NCBI GenBank assembly: GCA_015265235.1
Contig: JABZYJ010000025.1
Coordinates: 1 to 17,754, forward strand
Reading direction: 5' to 3'
Length of the DNA stretch: 17,754 nt
DNA from: Selenomonas sp.
GTDB lineage: Bacteria > Bacillota > Negativicutes > Selenomonadales > Selenomonadaceae
The notes under the pieces are model-generated. The model searched no databases. It was not told the DNA's origin and saw only the letters and a program-made list of their open reading frames with translations. The first letter of the stretch is position 1; each line of letters opens with the position of its first letter. Position numbers and translations under genes: made by a program. Below, in pieces: positions 15,331-17,754 of this stretch.

Positions 15331-16485
15331 TCAGCCGACCTGCTGTTCACTCTCTGCAGCTGTCACAGTCTCCCCCTCGGGGATCACGGCGATCTGCGAC
15401 TGCTCACCGACGACCTGTGCACCCGCGTCGACCGTGACGTTCTGTGCCAGGATGGCGTAGTCCACCACCGCATCTGCGCCGACGCGTGCCGAGGGCAGGA
15501 GAACGGAGTTGCGTACCACAGCGCCCTTGGCAACATGCACGCCCGGGAAGATCACGGAGTTCTCGACTGTTCCGAGGATCATCGATCCCTCACTGATCAT
15601 CGAGCGCACGATACGTGCTTCCTTGCCGACGAACTGCGGCGGCATCGACGGATTGAATGAGTAGATGCGCCACTTGCCCGACAGTTCAAACGGAGGTTCG
15701 TCCTGCAGGAGATCCATGTTTGCCTGCCAGAGGCTCTCAATCGTGCCGACATCCTTCCAGTATCCGTTGAATGCGTACGAATACAGGCGACCGCCATCCG
15801 TCAGCATCTTCGGAATGATGTCCTTGCCAAAGTCGTGGCTGGATGTCTCACTCTTCGCGTCCGCCGTGAGATATTTCTCCAAATAGTCGCGGCTGAAGAT
15901 ATAGATGCCCATCGACGCGAGATTGCTCTTCGGCTTCGCAGGCTTTTCCTCGAATTCGATAATGCGTCCGGTCTCGTCCGTGTTCATGATACCGAAGCGC
16001 GGCGCCTCATCCCATGGTACCTCAAAGACACCGATGGTCGCCTCTGCCTTCGTCTTCTTATGCTGCTCGAGCATCCACGCATAGTCCATCGTGTAGATGT
16101 GATCGCCCGAGAGGATGAGCACATAGTCGGGATCCGACATATCAATGAAGTTAAGGTTCTGATAGATGGCATCTGCCGTGCCGCGATACCAGTCTGCTCC
16201 CTTCTCACGCGCATACGGAGGCAAGACAAAAAGCCCTCCGTCGCGCTTATCGAGATCCCATGCGCTGCCCGAGCCGAGGTACTGGTTCAGCTCAAGCGGA
16301 CGGTACTGCGTCAGCACGCCGACGCGCTCAATACCGGAATTCACACAGTTGCTCAGTGGAAAATCAATGATGCGGTACTTCCCACCAAACGGGACAGCGG
16401 GCTTTGCGACACGCTTCGTCAGTGCGCCGAGGCGGCTGCCTTGCCCGCCTGCCAGAATCATTGCCAAGCATTCAATCTTTCTCAT
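15331..16485 (-). CDS. glgC: Glucose-1-phosphate adenylyltransferase catalytic subunit (ADP-glucose pyrophosphorylase), 384 aa
   Basis: It makes ADP-glucose from ATP and glucose-1-phosphate, the committed step of glycogen synthesis. The nucleotide loop LAGGQGSRLG (11-20), KPAVPFGGKYRIIDF (28-42), WYRGTADAIYQNL (99-111), catalytic D128 in LSGDHIY and K181 in FEEKPAKP are all present. The C-terminal part carries beta-helix hexapeptides (VIFPGVHVAKGAVVRNSVLL). Allosteric control is expected from the family; the effector cannot be read here. The start at 16485 follows GAGGGGAG. A longer in-frame reading from 16575 has no ribosome site and lacks family similarity in the added part. It is the first gene of the glg operon, after a leader of about 285 nt. 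Confidence 0.96.
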   Translation of the reverse strand: MRKIECLAMILAGGQGSRLGALTKRVAKPAVPFGGKYRIIDFPLSNCVNSGIERVGVLTQYRPLELNQYLGSGSAWDLDKRDGGLFVLPPYAREKGADWYRGTADAIYQNLNFIDMSDPDYVLILSGDHIYTMDYAWMLEQHKKTKAEATIGVFEVPWDEAPRFGIMNTDETGRIIEFEEKPAKPKSNLASMGIYIFSRDYLEKYLTADAKSETSSHDFGKDIIPKMLTDGGRLYSYAFNGYWKDVGTIESLWQANMDLLQDEPPFELSGKWRIYSFNPSMPPQFVGKEARIVRSMISEGSMILGTVENSVIFPGVHVAKGAVVRNSVLLPSARVGADAVVDYAILAQNVTVDAGAQVVGEQSQIAVIPEGETVTAAESEQQVG

Positions 16486-16624
16486 AGGACATTCTCCCCT
16501 CACGGATACCGGGCGGTATCCCCACCATGTATGCAATGGCTGATCGACAAAGTCTATGGTGCACTTGTTCGACACGCCATGTTTCTGCCGATTTGAAACG
16601 CATTTCAGCTTCTTCCCAACGCAT
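16472..16624 (-). CDS. Possible 50-codon upstream ORF overlapping the glgC start
   Basis: An ATG at 16624 opens a 50-codon frame (MRWEEAEMRFKSAE...). It runs through the glgC Shine-Dalgarno and stops with TGA at 16474-16472, inside the fifth codon of glgC and in another frame. A GGGGGAG lies upstream but about 15 bases away, too far for strong initiation. The peptide resembles nothing I know. If translated it would couple to, or interfere with, glgC initiation. It could well be chance. Confidence 0.2.
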   Translation of the reverse strand: MRWEEAEMRFKSAETWRVEQVHHRLCRSAIAYMVGIPPGIREGRMSYEKD

Positions 16625-16770
16625 TTCTTCTCGTATTCTCTCCCCCTGCTTATTGTTTCATAAGGTAGGTATTCGATATACGGAAAGAAATTTCCTGCCT
16701 TTTTCTTTCAATTTTCAAAAAAATTTTTTGAAAAAGCGTGATATTTCGCCCTCTCTACATCATTTATCGT
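16486..16770 (-). promoter_or_regulatory. Long 5' leader of the glg operon
   Basis: From the predicted start of transcription near 16770 to the glgC ATG there are about 285 nt without a known gene. Visible elements, in transcript order: an AT-rich perfect palindrome (16712-16734), a small GGAAA/TTTCC repeat (16682-16695), a 10-bp direct repeat of GAAATGCGTT (16618-16627 and 16597-16606, 21 bp apart), and a 7-bp hairpin GGATACC/GGTATCC (16504-16521) a few bases before the glgC Shine-Dalgarno. The second direct repeat lies within TGAAATGCGTTTCA, an imperfect palindrome recalling a cre site but with the wrong centre. No known riboswitch is recognised. Confidence 0.5.
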
Positions 16771-16776
16771 AGCATG

Positions 16777-16805
16777 ATTATAATATATGATTGTTGTAAT
16801 GGCAA
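16777..16805 (-). promoter_or_regulatory. Promoter of the glg operon
   Basis: On the minus strand TTGCCA (16805-16800) and TATAAT (16782-16777) are separated by exactly 17 bases, a near-consensus housekeeping sigma promoter. Its -35 lies about 70 bp from the -35 of the divergent rpsT promoter, so the two share a short control region. Confidence 0.8.
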
Positions 16806-16874
16806 GCGCAGAAACAATAATAAAATGAATACAACGCCCAAGGCGACTGCCCCGAAAGCGTCCCGAAAAAAATA

Positions 16875-16903
16875 TTGCATTTTATTTGCCCGTGTGATAG
16901 AAT
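16875..16903 (+). promoter_or_regulatory. Promoter of rpsT
   Basis: TTGCAT (16875-16880) and TAGAAT (16898-16903) are 17 bases apart. Transcription would start near 16910, leaving a leader of about 30 nt before the rpsT start. Confidence 0.78.
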
Positions 16904-16938
16904 GACGCAGTACATTTTTCATTGAGGAGGTGAACGAT

Positions 16939-17205
16939 TTGCCAAACATTAAGGCATCCATTCTGAGTGTAAAATCTGACGCCAAGCGCCATGCACGCAA
17001 TGTTGCGGAAAAGACGCGCGTCCGCCGTGCCATCCGCAGCGTCAACGATGCTGTTGCTGCCGGCAACGCAGATGAGGCGAAAACCCTCCTCGTCGCAGCA
17101 TACAAGTCCATCGACCAGGCTGCTGCAAACAACGTCTACCACAAGAACGCTGCAGCACGCAAGAAGTCACGCCTTGCCAAGAAGGTCAACGCGCTGGCAC
17201 AGTAA
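16939..17205 (+). CDS. rpsT: 30S ribosomal protein S20, 88 aa
   Basis: A small basic protein that binds 16S rRNA early in 30S assembly. The sequence from PNIKASILSVKSDAKRHARN through RRAIRSVNDAV to KNAAARKKSRLAKKVNAL is a typical S20 of normal length. The start is TTG (16939-16941), chosen because AGGAGG lies 7 bases upstream and the family begins MPNIK. A GTG at 16930 overlaps that Shine-Dalgarno and is excluded. A TTG start is also known for Escherichia coli rpsT. It is a single-gene unit with its own promoter and terminator, divergent from the glg operon. Confidence 0.97.
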   Translation: MPNIKASILSVKSDAKRHARNVAEKTRVRRAIRSVNDAVAAGNADEAKTLLVAAYKSIDQAAANNVYHKNAAARKKSRLAKKVNALAQ

Positions 17206-17211
17206 GGATAG

Positions 17212-17243
17212 AAAAACGCCATTTCGTAGGAAATGGCGTTTTT
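17212..17243 (+). terminator. Intrinsic terminator of rpsT
   Basis: AAAAACGCCATTTC (17212-17225) pairs with GAAATGGCGTTTTT (17230-17243) around a 4-base loop, with a T-tract at the end. It starts 7 bases past the rpsT stop. Confidence 0.92.
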
Positions 17244-17422
17244 TGTTGCTTATGTAAGAAAGCACGGAACTATTCGCGTCCTATTTATAATTACTACATT
17301 ATTAACAAGAGGATTTCACCCATATACGTCGAAATAATATTCTTATTAGTTTTTTCTGTCTAATAGCACTTTTCCTAAAACGGAAAAAGAGGCAGAATTG
17401 TATTTATTTAGGAGGTATTTGA

Positions 17423-17754
17423 ATGGCAACCGAAATGCACGATAGTGCACCACCAAAACAGGAAAGTGTCGGAGGAATCCTTGGATGGATCGAGAAGATG
17501 GGCAATCGGATTCCCGACATCACCATGCTTTTCATCTGCGCCTTTGTGATCACCTGTGTCCTATCCGCAATCCTTTCGCAAATGCACTTTGACTACGTGC
17601 ATCCGTCGACTGGTGCACCGATCGAGGTCACCAATATGATGAGCCCGGCCGCTCTCGTAACGCTGCTCACAAAGATGGTGACGAACTACACGGGGTTCCC
17701 GCCACTCGGCATGGTTATCGTAGCCCCGCTCGGCATCGGCATTGCCGACGGCTC
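17423..17754 (+). CDS. AbgT family transporter, 5' part only (runs off the window)
   Basis: 110 codons are visible. After a polar start, GWIEKMGNRIPDITMLF leads into a first membrane helix (about 33-51). Then comes an outside loop, MMSPAALVTLLTKMVTNYTG, and the start of another helix (FPPLGMVIVAPLGIGIADG). These segments are typical of the AbgT family (p-aminobenzoyl-glutamate uptake; some members export sulfonamides). The substrate here is unknown. The ATG at 17423 follows AGGAGG with 7-base spacing. The upstream spacer (17244-17409) is AT-rich, with a TATAAT at 17286-17291 lacking a good -35 and a short TTTTCC/GGAAAA repeat near 17370-17387 that could be an operator. Confidence 0.9.
   Translation, partial: MATEMHDSAPPKQESVGGILGWIEKMGNRIPDITMLFICAFVITCVLSAILSQMHFDYVHPSTGAPIEVTNMMSPAALVTLLTKMVTNYTGFPPLGMVIVAPLGIGIADG

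Noticed and set aside
16594..16607. cre-like catabolite site TGAAATGCGTTTCA in the glg leader
   Set aside because: The outer arms fit, but the central CG of the cre consensus is displaced, so CcpA binding cannot be claimed. It is kept only as part of the direct-repeat finding.
1..17754. CRISPR arrays, tRNA or rRNA genes, phage genes, toxin-antitoxin pairs
   Set aside because: I saw no regularly spaced repeats, no cloverleaf or rRNA segments, and no unexplained gene pairs; every long stretch is accounted for by the listed genes.

Overview
The window looks like chromosomal DNA of a Negativicutes bacterium, most likely Selenomonas or a close relative. I base this on the protein character, the moderately GC-rich coding sequence with AT-rich spacers, strong Shine-Dalgarno sites, and a Bacillota-type glgC-glgD pair. 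The genus is inferred from memory of such genomes, not from a search. Nearly all coding is on the minus strand; only rpsT and a partial transporter gene run on the plus strand.

Layout, left to right. (1) At 1-305 lies the left end of an IS200/IS605-type element: a partial Y1 transposase gene read leftward, an inverted repeat over its ribosome binding site, and a plausible opposing antisense RNA with its own promoter and terminator. (2) At 349-3994 is a compact leftward operon: DUF2225 zinc-ribbon protein, unknown 242-aa protein, exported DUF4127 protein, flavodoxin. Junctions are 0-1 nt apart or overlap, and a terminator follows. (3) At 4003-16805 is a leftward glycogen operon in transcription order glgC, glgD, glgP, glgB, glgA, and a GH13-GH77 fusion gene. 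It has a near-consensus promoter, a leader of about 285 nt and an end terminator. (4) At 16875-17243 is rpsT (ribosomal protein S20), divergent from the glycogen operon, with its own promoter and terminator. (5) At 17423-17754 is the 5' end of an AbgT-family transporter gene.

The glycogen genes make a full cycle. GlgC/GlgD make ADP-glucose, GlgA extends chains and GlgB branches them. GlgP releases glucose-1-phosphate. The amylase/4-alpha-glucanotransferase fusion probably handles the short branches that phosphorylase leaves; no glgX-type debranching gene is visible here.

The most unusual object is a lysine/alanine/proline-rich tail of about 167 residues on GlgB that resembles histone H1-type tails. 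Other points are the two-enzyme fusion, the structured glg leader with a possible short upstream ORF, hairpins between the glg genes, the IS200 control region, and TTG starts for rpsT and probably glgP.
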